DNA of 64,000 nucleotides from Alphaproteobacteria bacterium (GTDB lineage: Bacteria; Pseudomonadota; Alphaproteobacteria; ATCC43930; CGMCC-115725): contig JASHOB010000057.1 in assembly GCA_030041335.1 (NCBI GenBank), forward strand, positions 30,405 to 94,404, given 5' to 3'. Both the position numbers and the translations under genes were made by a program. The notes below the pieces were generated by a model. It worked only from the letters and a program-made list of their open reading frames with translations. It did not search any database and was not told the origin of the DNA. Below, one piece after another: positions 27,650 to 37,308 of the stretch; within the stretch, counting starts at the first letter, position 1, and each line of letters begins with the position of its first letter.

Positions 27650-30352
27650 CTAAGCTGCCTTTACCATATGACGCAGCACATATTGCAGGATGCCGCCATG
27701 GCGGAAATATTCGAGTTCGTCGAGCGTGTCGATCCGACACCGAACCTGGATCGTCTCGGTCGTACCATTGGCGCGATGGACCTGGCACGGCAGCTCGATC
27801 CGTGGCTTAAGGCCCGTCCTGATGTTGAGAATGTCGAATTTCTCCGTGCCGTCGAGCTTGAGGGTCTGCCGGTTCATGCCGCGGGTGAATTCAAGCGGCA
27901 GCACGCCCATGCCGATCAAATTGGAGCGATGGATGCGCTCGATGCTCTCGGCGATGACCGCACGCACGCCCAAGAGGCGTGTCCCTTTCGCGGCCCAGTC
28001 GCGCGACGACCCCATGCCGTAATCCTTTCCGGCGATGATCACCAGCGGCACGCCCGCGGCTTGATAGAGCATCGCCGCGTCGTAGATCGGCATCACCTTG
28101 CCGTCGGGCTGATGCTTGGTCATGCCGCCCTCAATGCCCGGCACCATTTCGTTGCGAATCCGGATATTGGCGAAGGTGCCCCGCATCATCACCTGGTGAT
28201 TGCCGCGGCGTGAACCGTAGGAGTTGAAATCCAGCGGCCGTACCTGGTGCTGCAAAAGGAAGGTGCCGGCCGGGCTGTCGACCTCGATGCTGCCCGCGGG
28301 CGAGATGTGATCGGTGGTGACGCTGTCGCCGAGAACCGCGAGCTCGCGCGCCTCGATCACGTCGGCGAGGGCGGGCGGCTCCTTCGGCATGTCGACGAAA
28401 TAGGGCGGTTCGGCGATGTAGGTGGAACCGCTGTCCCAGGTGAAAGTGGTGCCGCCGCCGACCTCGACCTTCCGCCATTCCTCCGGGCCCTTGAAGACAT
28501 CGCCGTAGCGCCGGCGGAACATCGCCGGGGTGAGGCTCCTGGCGATCGTGGCGTCGATCTCCTGGCGCGACGGCCAGATGTCGCGCAGGAAAACCGGCGT
28601 GCCGTCATCACCGCGGCCGAGCGGCTCGTTGACCAGGTCGAGCTTGACCGACCCCGCCAGCGCATAGGCGACGACCAGCGGCGGCGACGCCAGGTAGTTG
28701 GCCCGCACCTGCGGGTGGACGCGGCCCTCGAAATTGCGGTTGCCCGAGAGCACGGCGGCAACCACCAGCTCTTCCCGGTCGATGGTCTCGGCGATCGGCT
28801 CGGGCAGCGGGCCCGAATTGCCGATGCAGGTGGTGCAGCCATAACCCACGAGGTTGAAGCCCAGCGCATCGAGATCCTTGTTAAGACCCGAGGCCTCGTA
28901 ATATTCCGTCACCACCTGGCTGCCCGGCGCCAGCGACGTCTTGACCCAGGGCTTGACCTTGAGGCCGCGCCGCAACGCGTTGCGTGCCAGGAGCCCGGCC
29001 GCCAGCATGACATTGGGATTGGACGTGTTGGTGCAACTCGTGATCGCAGCAATCACGACATCGCCGTCCTTCAGCGCATAATTCGTGCCCGGCACGGGCG
29101 CGGGCCCGCCGGTCTTGGCCTGGACGCGATTGGCGGCGAGTTTCGGCGCCTCGGCCGCGAAGCCCGCGGCCACCCCGCCCAATACCACGCGATCCTGCGG
29201 TCGCCGTGGTCCGGCCATCGCCGGCTCGACGTCTTTCAAATCAAGGGTCAGCGTATCGGTGAACAGCGGATCGGGCATGGCGGCGTCGTGCCACAGGCCT
29301 TGGGCCTTGGCATAGGCCTCGACCAGCGCGACCTGGGCGGCGTCGCGGCCGCTGAACCGGAGATAGTTCAAAGTCTCGGCATCGATCGGAAAAAATCCGC
29401 ATGTCGCGCCATATTCGGGCGCCATGTTGGCGATGGTTGCCCGATCGGGGAGGCTGAGGGCACCGAGGCCCGGACCGAAAAACTCGACGAATTTGCCAAC
29501 CACGCCCTTCTTGCGCAGCATTTGCGTCACCGCCAGCACCAGATCGGTCGCGGTAGCGCCCTCGCCGAGCCTGCCGTCGAGGCGGAAGCCTACGATCTCC
29601 GGCAGCAGCATGGAAATCGGTTGGCCCAACATTGCCGCTTCGGCTTCGATACCGCCAACGCCCCAGCCGAGAACGGCAAGGCCGTTGACCATGGTGGTGT
29701 GACTGTCGGTGCCGACGAGGGTGTCGGGATAGACAATGGTGCGACCGTTCTCTTCCGCGCGCCATACCACCCGTGCCAGATATTCGAGATTGACCTGATG
29801 GCAAATGCCGGTGCCCGGGGGCACGACGCGGAAATTGTCGAACGCCTCCTGGCCCCACTTCAAAAAAGCATAGCGCTCGTGATTGCGCTCGAATTCCAAC
29901 GCGACATTGCGGCGAAAGGCGCGCTCATTGCCAAAGACATCGACCATGACCGAATGGTCGATGACGAGATCGACCGGCGATAGCGGATTGATCCGCTTCG
30001 GATCGCCGCCGAGCTTGACCATCGCTTGACGCATCGCCGCGAGATCGACCACCGCCGGCACGCCGGTAAAGTCCTGCATCAGCACCCGCGCCGGGCGAAA
30101 CGCGATCTCGCGGTCGGACCGGCGGTCTCCGAGCCAGGCGGCAACCGCCTTGACGTCAGCAATCGACACCGTCGTGCCGTTTTCCAGCCGAACCAGATTC
30201 TCGAGCAGCACCTTCATTGAATAGGGCAGGCGGGACAGGTCGCCGAGCTTGGCCTTTTCGCCCGCCGCGGGCAGGCTGAAATAATCGTAGTCCTTGCCAT
30301 CAATCGTAAGAGTTGTCCTCGTCCCCAGCGAATCTTGTCCGGTAACTGACAC
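27650..30352 (-). CDS. acnA: Aconitate hydratase A
   Basis: A 900-residue TCA-cycle enzyme that interconverts citrate and isocitrate. The 4Fe-4S ligands lie in [13 protein letters not shown] and [14 protein letters not shown], and the fourth domain shows [16 protein letters not shown]. The start is GTG at 30352, set 8 bases after a strong GGGGAGG site; the ATG at 30382 lies upstream of that site and would place it inside the gene. Length then matches bacterial AcnA closely. It is divergent from the ccm operon. Confidence 0.95.
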   Translation of the reverse strand: MSVTGQDSLGTRTTLTIDGKDYDYFSLPAAGEKAKLGDLSRLPYSMKVLLENLVRLENGTTVSIADVKAVAAWLGDRRSDREIAFRPARVLMQDFTGVPAVVDLAAMRQAMVKLGGDPKRINPLSPVDLVIDHSVMVDVFGNERAFRRNVALEFERNHERYAFLKWGQEAFDNFRVVPPGTGICHQVNLEYLARVVWRAEENGRTIVYPDTLVGTDSHTTMVNGLAVLGWGVGGIEAEAAMLGQPISMLLPEIVGFRLDGRLGEGATATDLVLAVTQMLRKKGVVGKFVEFFGPGLGALSLPDRATIANMAPEYGATCGFFPIDAETLNYLRFSGRDAAQVALVEAYAKAQGLWHDAAMPDPLFTDTLTLDLKDVEPAMAGPRRPQDRVVLGGVAAGFAAEAPKLAANRVQAKTGGPAPVPGTNYALKDGDVVIAAITSCTNTSNPNVMLAAGLLARNALRRGLKVKPWVKTSLAPGSQVVTEYYEASGLNKDLDALGFNLVGYGCTTCIGNSGPLPEPIAETIDREELVVAAVLSGNRNFEGRVHPQVRANYLASPPLVVAYALAGSVKLDLVNEPLGRGDDGTPVFLRDIWPSRQEIDATIARSLTPAMFRRRYGDVFKGPEEWRKVEVGGGTTFTWDSGSTYIAEPPYFVDMPKEPPALADVIEARELAVLGDSVTTDHISPAGSIEVDSPAGTFLLQHQVRPLDFNSYGSRRGNHQVMMRGTFANIRIRNEMVPGIEGGMTKHQPDGKVMPIYDAAMLYQAAGVPLVIIAGKDYGMGSSRDWAAKGTRLLGVRAVIAESIERIHRSNLIGMGVLPLEFTRGMNRQTLKLDGTEKFDILNIRTGLKPRIELPCQVHRANGTTETIQVRCRIDTLDELEYFRHGGILQYVLRHMVKAA

Positions 30353-30666
30353 GGGATTTGCCTCCCCTCTCGACAGCGGCAATGCGCAACGATAGAAACC
30401 GTAGCATAGGCATTGTTGCGGACGCTATGTCGCACCGCGCCGCACCCCGGGGCATGTCGCGGCGGGCGAAAAAACCATCATTTCGCCATCATTTCATCGA
30501 ACCACCGACAGATTCGGTTTTCATATTTTGCCGCAGGGACGATCTTATCGTCTCTTACCTCCGTAGCGGTCCATCCCCCCGACCGCTCGTCTCTGCGGCC
30601 CCGGTTTCCCCCAACCGGGGCCGTTACCTTTTGTGCGCTCGCGATCCCCGGTATCATCGGGTCACC
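30353..30666. other. Divergent intergenic region, acnA to ccmA
   Basis: This 314-base gap is less GC-rich than average. It holds the acnA ribosome site at its left end and a perfect 8-base hairpin at 30597-30622 shortly before ccmA (listed separately). I checked for a tRNA and found no cloverleaf or T-loop sequence. Plus-strand frames that cross the gap into ccmA lack conserved residues. Confidence 0.6.
30597..30622. repeat. GC-rich hairpin upstream of ccmA
   Basis: GGCCCCGG (30597-30604) pairs perfectly with CCGGGGCC (30615-30622) around a 10-base loop, TTTCCCCCAA. A short T-run (CCTTTTG) follows 5 bases downstream, so on the plus strand it resembles a weak intrinsic terminator or attenuator in the ccm leader, 44 bases before the ccmA start. 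Confidence 0.45.
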
Positions 30667-31320
30667 ATGGCAGACGAAACCAGGGCCGCGTTTGCCGGCA
30701 GCGATCTCGCCTGTCGGCGCGGCGAGCGTTTGATTTTCGCGGGCCTCGATTTCGCGTTGCCGGCGCGCGGTGTCTTGCTTCTGCGCGGCCCAAACGGCAG
30801 CGGCAAATCGAGCCTCTTGCGCCTGATGGCGGGTCTGTCACCGCCTGAAGCCGGCGTCATCAGCTGGAACGGCGACGGCATCTTCGACGATGCTGGCGCC
30901 CACCGCGCGCGGCTTCACTTCATCGGACATTCCGACGCCATAAAGCCGACGCTGAACGTCTTGGAGACACTTTCCTTCTGGGCGGAGATGCGTGGCAGCG
31001 GCGCAGCCGTTCCGGCAGCGCTCACGCATTTTCGCCTGTCCCGTCTTGCGCTGTTGCCGTGTCGCTTCCTGTCGGCGGGCGAGCGCAAACGTCTGGCACT
31101 CGCGCGCTTGATCGCAAGTCCGGCCACGCTCTGGTTGCTGGATGAGCCCACCACCAGTCTCGATGCCGCCGGCACGGAAGATTTGCTCCGCGCCATCACG
31201 GCGCATCGCGCCGCCGGCGGGCGGGTCGTTATCGCCAGCCACGGGCCGCTCTCGCTCGAAAATGCGATGACTTTGGCGCTCGACGACTACACGCCCCGCG
31301 CCCGCGCGATCGCGGCGTGA
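30667..31320 (+). CDS. ccmA: Heme exporter ATP-binding protein CcmA
   Basis: A 217-residue ABC ATPase. Walker A is LRGPNGSGKSSLL, the signature region is FLSAGERKRLALAR, and Walker B is LWLLDEPTTSLD. With CcmB it forms the transporter that releases heme-loaded CcmE from CcmC. The ATG at 30667 gives the usual CcmA length; the frame is open far upstream but only into the intergenic leader. It opens the ccmABCDEFGHI operon of System I cytochrome c maturation. Confidence 0.93.
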   Translation: MADETRAAFAGSDLACRRGERLIFAGLDFALPARGVLLLRGPNGSGKSSLLRLMAGLSPPEAGVISWNGDGIFDDAGAHRARLHFIGHSDAIKPTLNVLETLSFWAEMRGSGAAVPAALTHFRLSRLALLPCRFLSAGERKRLALARLIASPATLWLLDEPTTSLDAAGTEDLLRAITAHRAAGGRVVIASHGPLSLENAMTLALDDYTPRARAIAA

Positions 31321-31982
31321 GCGGCTTTCTCCGGCTGGTGCGGCGCGATTTGCGCTTGGCGCTGCGTCAGGGCGGCGACGCGGCGATGGTGCTGGCGTTC
31401 TTCTTGTTGACGGTCGCCCTCTTCCCTTTCGGCGTGGGGCCGGAACCCGAGGTCCTGCGACGCATCGCCGCCGGCACCGTCTGGGTAACCGCGTTGTTGG
31501 CGGCGCTCTTGTCGCTCGAGCGTCTCTTCCTCGCCGATTACGAAGACGGCTCGCTTGAGGCCCTCGTCCTGATGCCGCTGCCCTTGGAGATCCAGGTGCT
31601 GGCCAAAGCGCTGGCGCATTGGCTCACCACCGGCCTGCCGCTGACGGTGGTGGCGCCGCTCCTGGCGCTGTTGCTGCATCTCGATCGCAGCGGTTATGGC
31701 GCGCTCGTCATTGGCATGGCGCTCGGCACCCCGACCTTGAGCCTTATCGGTGCCGTCGGCGCGGCTCTGACCTTGGGCGCGCGACGCGGGGGCGTCCTTT
31801 TGTCGCTGCTGGTGCTGCCGCTTTACATTCCCGTGCTGATCTTTGGCGTGGGTGCGGTCGAAGCCCAGATAATCGGTGTCAGCGCGCGGCCCCACCTGCT
31901 ATTGCTCGTGGCCCTGTTGCTCGCGGCCATCCCCCTGGCGCCGGTCGCGGCCGCTGCCGCCTTGCGCCAGGCGGTAGAGTAG
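31317..31982 (+). CDS. ccmB: Heme exporter permease CcmB
   Basis: A 221-residue inner-membrane protein with six predicted helices. Family segments include FLRLVRRDLRLALRQGG at the N terminus and SLERLFLADYEDGSLEALVL. It starts at GTG 31317, overlapping the ccmA stop by four bases (GTGA). CcmB pairs with CcmA and contacts CcmC and CcmD during heme handling. Confidence 0.92.
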   Translation: MSGFLRLVRRDLRLALRQGGDAAMVLAFFLLTVALFPFGVGPEPEVLRRIAAGTVWVTALLAALLSLERLFLADYEDGSLEALVLMPLPLEIQVLAKALAHWLTTGLPLTVVAPLLALLLHLDRSGYGALVIGMALGTPTLSLIGAVGAALTLGARRGGVLLSLLVLPLYIPVLIFGVGAVEAQIIGVSARPHLLLLVALLLAAIPLAPVAAAAALRQAVE

Positions 31983-32009
31983 CGGGATCGAATGCGCTAA
32001 AACCGGGCG

Positions 32010-32720
32010 ATGTTTCGCTTCGCCAATCCCGCCCGCTTCATGCGTTTCAGCGCCGCCATCCTGCCCTGGTGCGCGGGCGCAACCGCCCTATTGCTGGCGG
32101 CGGGGTTGGTGTTGGCCTTGTTCGTCTCTCCGCCCGACTATCAGCAGGGCGAGGCGGTGCGCATCATGTATGTCCATGTTCCCGCCGCCTACCTTGCGAG
32201 CCTGGCCTATGCCGTGGTTGCGGTCGCGAGCGCCGTCAGCTTGATTTGGCGCCATCCCCTGGCGGATATAGCGGCGCAAGAAGCGGCCCCGCTCGGCGCG
32301 GGCTTCACCCTCATCTGTCTCATCTCGGGATCGCTCTGGGGCGAGCCGATGTGGGGTACCTGGTGGGTCTGGGATGCCCGGCTCACCTCCGTGCTGGTGC
32401 TGTTCTTTCTCTATCTCGGCTATATCGCGCTGGTGCATGCGTTCGACGATCCAACCCGCGGCGCCCGGGCCGGCGCGATCCTGGCGCTCGTGGGCGTGGT
32501 CAACCTGCCGATCATCAAATTCTCGGTCGATTGGTGGAGCACGCTGCACCAGCCCGAGAGCATATTTCGCCTCGGCGGCCCAACCATAGCCGCCGCCATG
32601 CTCTGGCCGCTGGCGGTCATGGCGCTGGGTTTCACCTTGTTCTTCGTCACGTTGCTGCTGGTGCGGATGCGCAGTCGCTTGCTCGCCGCCAAGATCCGCG
32701 CTCTGCGCCTTGTCGGATGA
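32010..32720 (+). CDS. ccmC: Heme-handling protein CcmC
   Basis: A 236-residue membrane protein with six helices and the tryptophan-rich WWD motif WGTWWVWDARLTS, which holds periplasmic heme for transfer to CcmE. The conserved histidines flanking the WWD domain are in YVHVPAAYL and in STLHQPESI. It follows ccmB after 27 bases and overlaps ccmD. Confidence 0.94.
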   Translation: MFRFANPARFMRFSAAILPWCAGATALLLAAGLVLALFVSPPDYQQGEAVRIMYVHVPAAYLASLAYAVVAVASAVSLIWRHPLADIAAQEAAPLGAGFTLICLISGSLWGEPMWGTWWVWDARLTSVLVLFFLYLGYIALVHAFDDPTRGARAGAILALVGVVNLPIIKFSVDWWSTLHQPESIFRLGGPTIAAAMLWPLAVMALGFTLFFVTLLLVRMRSRLLAAKIRALRLVG

Positions 32721-32884
32721 TGGTCGCGATCGAGCATTACTTGGCGATGGGCGGCTATGCGGTTTTTGTCTGGCCTGCCTTTGCGGTCGCCGTGCTGATC
32801 ATGGCGGCACTGGCGATCGACAGCGTTGCCGGCTATCGTCGCCGCCTGCGCGAATTGGCGCTGCTTGAAGGCGATTTACCATGA
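32717..32884 (+). CDS. ccmD: Heme exporter accessory protein CcmD
   Basis: A 55-residue single-pass membrane protein: MMVAIEHYLAMGGYAVFVWP followed by a hydrophobic helix and a basic tail RRRLREL. This is the CcmD pattern, including the YxxMGGYxxFVWPA opening. Its ATG overlaps the ccmC stop (ATGA); a second ATG follows immediately. CcmD helps release holo-CcmE from CcmABC. It overlaps ccmE by four bases. Confidence 0.9.
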   Translation: MMVAIEHYLAMGGYAVFVWPAFAVAVLIMAALAIDSVAGYRRRLRELALLEGDLP

Positions 32885-33333
32885 AACGCCAGCGCCGCCG
32901 TTTGCTCTATGTGGTGACCGGGCTGGTGTTGCTGGGGGGCGCCGCCGCGATCGTACTGAGCGTCCTGAGCGACAATCTCGTGTTCTTCTACAGCCCGACC
33001 GATCTCGCGACCCAACAGATCCCCGACGGACGACCGTTGCGCATCGGCGGTCTCGTCGCCGATGGCAGCGTCCACCGCTCGGCCGATGGCAAGAGCACCA
33101 CCTTTGACGTCACCGACAAGGTTCATCACGTTCAAATCATCTATTCGGGCCCGCTCCCCGACCTGTTTCGGGAGGGACAGGGCGTGGTGATCGAGGGCGT
33201 GCGCGAAGCGAACGGCACAATCATGGCTTCAACCGTGCTGGCGAAGCATGATGAGCGCTATATGCCGCCCGAGGTGGTTGACGCCCTGAAACGCGCGGGC
33301 CGTTGGCAAGAAAGCGCGGCAGCAGCGAGGTGA
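32881..33333 (+). CDS. ccmE: Cytochrome c maturation heme chaperone CcmE
   Basis: A 150-residue membrane-anchored periplasmic protein. One N-terminal helix (8-30) is followed by an OB-fold domain. The covalent heme-binding residue is His123 in LAKHDERYMPP, with the conserved Tyr127 behind it. It carries heme from CcmC to CcmF. The flexible C-terminal tail is short here. A 103-base gap without clear features separates it from ccmF. Confidence 0.95.
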   Translation: MKRQRRRLLYVVTGLVLLGGAAAIVLSVLSDNLVFFYSPTDLATQQIPDGRPLRIGGLVADGSVHRSADGKSTTFDVTDKVHHVQIIYSGPLPDLFREGQGVVIEGVREANGTIMASTVLAKHDERYMPPEVVDALKRAGRWQESAAAAR

Positions 33334-33436
33334 CGGTGAGACGTTCGATGCCGCAGCGTGTGCCGCGATCGCGGGCACTTTGCCCTGCCGGGCGGCGCGA
33401 CCCGACACCGTGCAGCGGTGACCTGGGGCGGGCGGC

Positions 33437-35398
33437 ATGATCATCGAACTCGGACATTTTGCCCTGATATTGGCGCTGCCCTTGGCGCTGATCCAGGCAA
33501 CCGTGCCGCTATGGGGCGCCGAACGCCGCCACGCCGGCATGATGGCGCTCGGCGACCTGACGGCACTTGCACAGTTCGCCCTGATCGCGCTCGCCTTTGC
33601 CACCCTGGTCAATGCCTATATCACCTCGGATTTTTCCGTGCTCAATGTCGCGGAGAACAGTTCGTCGGCCAAGCCGCTCATCTACAAGATCAGCGGCGTG
33701 TGGGGGAACCATGAAGGGTCGATGATGCTGTGGGTGCTCATCCTCACCTTGTTCGGCGCGGCGGTCGCCTGGTTCGGCGATAATCTGCCGGCGCCGCTTA
33801 AGGCCCGCGTTCTCGCGGTACAGGCGATGATCGGCGCCGGATTTTTTCTGTTCATCCTCTTCACCTCCGATCCGTTCCAGCGTCTCGCCGATCCCCCGCT
33901 TGAGGGCAACGGGCTCAACCCGGTGCTGCAAGATCCCGGCCTCGCCTTTCACCCGCCGATGCTCTACCTCGGGTATGTCGGATTTGCGGTCGCGTTTGCC
34001 TTTGCCGTCGCGGCGCTGATCGAAGGCAAGGTCGATGCCGCATGGGCGCGCTGGGTGCGGCCCTGGACCCTGGCGGCGTGGTGCGCGCTGACCATCGGCA
34101 TCGCGATGGGAAGCTGGTGGGCCTATTACACGTTGGGCTGGGGCGGCTGGTGGTTCTGGGACCCGGTCGAGAATGCGTCGTTCATGCCGTGGCTCGTGGG
34201 CACCGCGCTCTTGCATTCGGCCATCGTCGTCGAAAAGCGCGACGCGCTCAAAGGCTGGACGGTGTTGCTCGCGATTCTCACCTTTTCGCTGTCCTTGATC
34301 GGAACCTTCTTGGTGCGCTCCGGCGTGCTGACCTCGGTTCATGCCTTCGCGCTCGATCCCCGACGCGGCCTCTTCATCCTGGTCCTGCTGGCGGTCGCGA
34401 TCGGCGGCTCGCTCCTGCTCTACGCCGTCCGTGCCCCGGCGCTGGCGGGCGGCGGCTTGTTTGCGCCGATCTCACGCGAAGGCGCGCTGGTCCTCAACAA
34501 CGTGCTGCTTACGACCGGGGCCGCGACCGTGTTTATCGGCACCCTTTATCCGTTGTTCCTCGATGCGGTCGGCGGGCCGAAGCTGTCGGTCGGCTACCCA
34601 TTCTTCGACCGCACCTTCGTGCCGATCATGGTTCCGCTATTGCTTGCGGTCGCGGTTGGCCCGTTTCTGGGCTGGAAGCGCGGCGATCTTCGGGGCGCTC
34701 TCGAGCGTCTGTGGATCGCGTTCGGGCTCGCCTTGGCGCTTGGCGCGATCGCCCTCTACCTGAGCCAAGGCGGGCCCATCCTGGCCGTCGGTGGACTGAT
34801 GCTGGCGGCATGGGTCGGCTTCGGCGCCATCACCGAATGGGTCGGGCGTACCAGACTGAGTTGGCGCCGCGCGCTTCATCTGCCACGGGCAGCACACGGC
34901 ATGACGCTGGCGCACTTGGGGTTGGCGGTGACGGTCGCCGGCATCGCCGCTTCGGCGTGGCAGGTGGAACGCATCGCCGTGATGCATCCCGGCGACAATA
35001 TCGCGATCGGCGGCTACACGCTCCATCTTGATCGCCTCAGCGGGCTTGATACGCCGAGCTACCACGCCGAGCGTGCCGATATAAGGGTGACCGCGGGCGA
35101 CCGCGCGATCACGGTGATGCATCCCGAGAAGCGCCACTACCCGTTGGAACAGATGACACGCGGCGAGACCGCGATCCGGACCACTTTCCTCGCCGATCTT
35201 TATCTCGCGCTCGGCGACGATGACGGCAAGGGCGGCGCCACGATCCGCGCCTACTGGAAGCCGCTGGTGCCGTGGATCTGGATCGGCGCCGTGTTCATGG
35301 CCTTGGGCGGCGTTTTAAGTCTGTCCGACCGGCGCTTCCGCGTCGGTGTCGCGCGCCGCGCCGCGCCGGCGAGCGCCGTGACCGAGGCCGGAGAATAA
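33437..35398 (+). CDS. ccmF: Heme lyase subunit CcmF
   Basis: A 653-residue polytopic membrane protein. The WWD domain is WGGWWFWDPVENASFMPWL, and conserved histidines appear nearby (LAFHPPMLYLGYVG, ALLHSAIV). It is the core of the System I ligase that attaches heme to CxxCH of apocytochrome c in the periplasm. Length is normal. The next gene, ccmG, starts 5 bases after its stop. Confidence 0.95.
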   Translation: MIIELGHFALILALPLALIQATVPLWGAERRHAGMMALGDLTALAQFALIALAFATLVNAYITSDFSVLNVAENSSSAKPLIYKISGVWGNHEGSMMLWVLILTLFGAAVAWFGDNLPAPLKARVLAVQAMIGAGFFLFILFTSDPFQRLADPPLEGNGLNPVLQDPGLAFHPPMLYLGYVGFAVAFAFAVAALIEGKVDAAWARWVRPWTLAAWCALTIGIAMGSWWAYYTLGWGGWWFWDPVENASFMPWLVGTALLHSAIVVEKRDALKGWTVLLAILTFSLSLIGTFLVRSGVLTSVHAFALDPRRGLFILVLLAVAIGGSLLLYAVRAPALAGGGLFAPISREGALVLNNVLLTTGAATVFIGTLYPLFLDAVGGPKLSVGYPFFDRTFVPIMVPLLLAVAVGPFLGWKRGDLRGALERLWIAFGLALALGAIALYLSQGGPILAVGGLMLAAWVGFGAITEWVGRTRLSWRRALHLPRAAHGMTLAHLGLAVTVAGIAASAWQVERIAVMHPGDNIAIGGYTLHLDRLSGLDTPSYHAERADIRVTAGDRAITVMHPEKRHYPLEQMTRGETAIRTTFLADLYLALGDDDGKGGATIRAYWKPLVPWIWIGAVFMALGGVLSLSDRRFRVGVARRAAPASAVTEAGE

Positions 35399-35403
35399 GC
35401 GCG

Positions 35404-35970
35404 ATGCGCCGCTTCCTTTACATCGTTCCGCTCGCGCTGTTCATCGCCCTGGTGATCTATTTCTTCGTCGCGATGCGCGGCGGCTACGATCCGTCGACCT
35501 TGCCCTCGGCGATGATCGGCAAGCCGGTACCCACGTTCGATTTGCCGGGGCCGCTGGTGCCCCCCAGCTATGCCGGGCCGCGGGTGAAGCTTGGCTTTTC
35601 CAATCGCGACCTGCTCGGCCATGTCGTGTTGGTAAATTTTTTCGCTTCTTGGTGCATTCCTTGTCGCGTCGAGCATCCGGTGCTGATGGGGCTCGGGCCG
35701 GCAGCCGACGTGCCGGTGGTCGGCATCGCCTACAAGGACAAGTCCCAAGATGCCGTCGGCTTCCTCAACGAGTACGGCAATCCCTACGTCGCGGTCGCCA
35801 TGGACGAGGGCGGGCGCACCGGCATCGATTTCGGCGTCTATGGCGTGCCGGAGACCTATCTCATCGACAAGCACGGCATTATCCGGCTGCGCTATGTCGG
35901 GCCGCTGACCGCCGAAGTCGTGGCACGAGAGATCCTGCCGGCGGTCCGCACGTTGCAGCAGTCGCCATGA
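35404..35970 (+). CDS. ccmG: Thiol:disulfide interchange protein CcmG/DsbE
   Basis: A 188-residue membrane-tethered thioredoxin. An N-terminal anchor helix (4-23) precedes the thioredoxin fold with active site WCIPC in VNFFASWCIPCRVEHP, and the cis-Pro region is YGVPETYLID. It reduces apocytochrome c or CcmH so that heme can be attached. The ATG at 35404 is 5 bases after ccmF; the longer frame from 35272 lies inside ccmF. It overlaps ccmH by four bases. Confidence 0.94.
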   Translation: MRRFLYIVPLALFIALVIYFFVAMRGGYDPSTLPSAMIGKPVPTFDLPGPLVPPSYAGPRVKLGFSNRDLLGHVVLVNFFASWCIPCRVEHPVLMGLGPAADVPVVGIAYKDKSQDAVGFLNEYGNPYVAVAMDEGGRTGIDFGVYGVPETYLIDKHGIIRLRYVGPLTAEVVAREILPAVRTLQQSP

Positions 35971-36434
35971 GATTTTTTCTCCTCCTCCTCGCGATACTGC
36001 TGGCCACCCTGACGCCGCCGGCGCGGGCCGTCGAGCCCAACGAGATGCTGAAAAACCCCGCCCTCGAGGCGCGGGCGCGCGCAATATCGCGCGAGCTGCG
36101 CTGTCTCGTTTGCCAGAACGAATCGATCGACGATTCCAACGCCGATTTGGCGCATGATCTGCGCCTGCTGTTGCGCCAACGCTTGGCGGCCGGGGACACC
36201 GACCGACAGGCCATCGATTTCATCGTCGCACGCTACGGCGATTTCGTGCTGCTGCAGCCGCCGGTCGAGCCGGCGACGTACCTGCTGTGGTTTGGACCGG
36301 CGGCATTGTTGATCGTCGCCGCCGCCTCTGCCGCCATCTTCGTAAACCGCCGCAACCGCACGCTGCGGGAGCCGGCACCGCTCTCGGCCGAGGAGAAGCG
36401 GCGGCTCGATACGCTGCTCGACGAGCGGTATTGA
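35967..36434 (+). CDS. ccmH: Cytochrome c-type biogenesis protein CcmH (CycL)
   Basis: A 155-residue protein with a signal peptide (FFLLLLAILLATLTPPARA), the redox motif LRCLVCQNESI and one C-terminal transmembrane helix near 105-125. It presents reduced apocytochrome c to CcmF. The start ATG overlaps the ccmG stop; the upstream open frame within ccmG is ignored. The short form here, with a separate ccmI, is the alphaproteobacterial layout. Confidence 0.94.
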   Translation: MRFFLLLLAILLATLTPPARAVEPNEMLKNPALEARARAISRELRCLVCQNESIDDSNADLAHDLRLLLRQRLAAGDTDRQAIDFIVARYGDFVLLQPPVEPATYLLWFGPAALLIVAAASAAIFVNRRNRTLREPAPLSAEEKRRLDTLLDERY

Positions 36435-36435
36435 G

Positions 36436-37308
36436 ATGGCCATGCTAGCGATGGCGTTGTCGGCGGTGTTGGCGGTGCTCGTCCTGGGCTTCGTGTTCGT
36501 GCCGCTGGCGCGCGGCAGCGCGGTGCGGCGCGCCGGCCGCGACGCGCTCGCCCGCGCGGTCTATCGCGATCAGTTGGGCGAACTGGCGCGCGACCGCGAA
36601 CGCGGTGTCATCGACGCGCGCGAGGAAGCGGCGGCACGGCGTGAAATCGAGCGACGCCTCCTGGGCAGCGATCGAAACGAGGAATCGAGCAACGTCAGAC
36701 CGCGACCGGTTCTGGCCGCCGTGCTCGGGATCGCGTCGTTGCTTCTTGCGGCGGGTCTTTACGCGACGCTGGGCAATCCCGATTTGCCGGATCTGCCTTA
36801 TGCCGATCGCGCGACGGCGCGGGCGATCGCCAGCCATCAAATGCCGACCGATCTCAACAAGGCGGTCGCCGATCTTGAAGCCAAGCTCAAGGCCCACCCC
36901 GACAATCTCGAAGGCTGGATTCTGCTGGGTCGCACCGAGGCCGTGCGCCAGCACTGGGAAAAAAGTGCCGAAGCGATGCACCACGCCATGACGCTGGCGC
37001 CGAACCGGCCCGACATTGCCACCGCCTACGGCGAGATGCAGATCATGGCCGACGGCGGGCTGGTGACCCCGCCCGCCCGCGATGCCTTCATCGCGGCCCT
37101 GAGCCAAGAACCCAAGGATCTGCGCGCGCTGTGGTATCTCGGTCTTGAGGCCGTGCAGCAGCGCAAAGTCGGCATGGCGCGCGACTATTGGCGCAAGCTG
37201 CTCGCACTGTTGCCGGCGAAGGGCGATGAACATGAGAGCGTCGCCGAGGCGCTCGAGACGCTTGACAAGGCACAGAAGGCGGCAAAGGAAGCGGCGCCGC
37301 CGAATTAG
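36436..37308 (+). CDS. ccmI: Cytochrome c-type biogenesis protein CcmI (CycH)
   Basis: A 290-residue protein with two N-terminal membrane helices (about 3-25 and 90-110) separated by YRDQLGELARDRERGVI, the CcmI loop signature, and a periplasmic TPR domain (AVADLEAKLKAHPDNLEGWI and the following repeats). It binds the C termini of apocytochromes c and delivers them to CcmFH. It closes the ccm operon; its stop codon directly abuts that of the convergent acyl-CoA ligase gene. Confidence 0.9.
   Translation: MAMLAMALSAVLAVLVLGFVFVPLARGSAVRRAGRDALARAVYRDQLGELARDRERGVIDAREEAAARREIERRLLGSDRNEESSNVRPRPVLAAVLGIASLLLAAGLYATLGNPDLPDLPYADRATARAIASHQMPTDLNKAVADLEAKLKAHPDNLEGWILLGRTEAVRQHWEKSAEAMHHAMTLAPNRPDIATAYGEMQIMADGGLVTPPARDAFIAALSQEPKDLRALWYLGLEAVQQRKVGMARDYWRKLLALLPAKGDEHESVAEALETLDKAQKAAKEAAPPN

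Noticed and set aside
28247..29983. 578-codon plus-strand frame opposite acnA
   Set aside because: Fully antisense to aconitase; His/Asp/Arg-rich with no conserved motif. Long antisense frames are expected at this GC content.
30480..30666. tRNA or riboswitch before ccmA
   Set aside because: No cloverleaf, no T-loop sequence and no known riboswitch core; only a single hairpin is supported.
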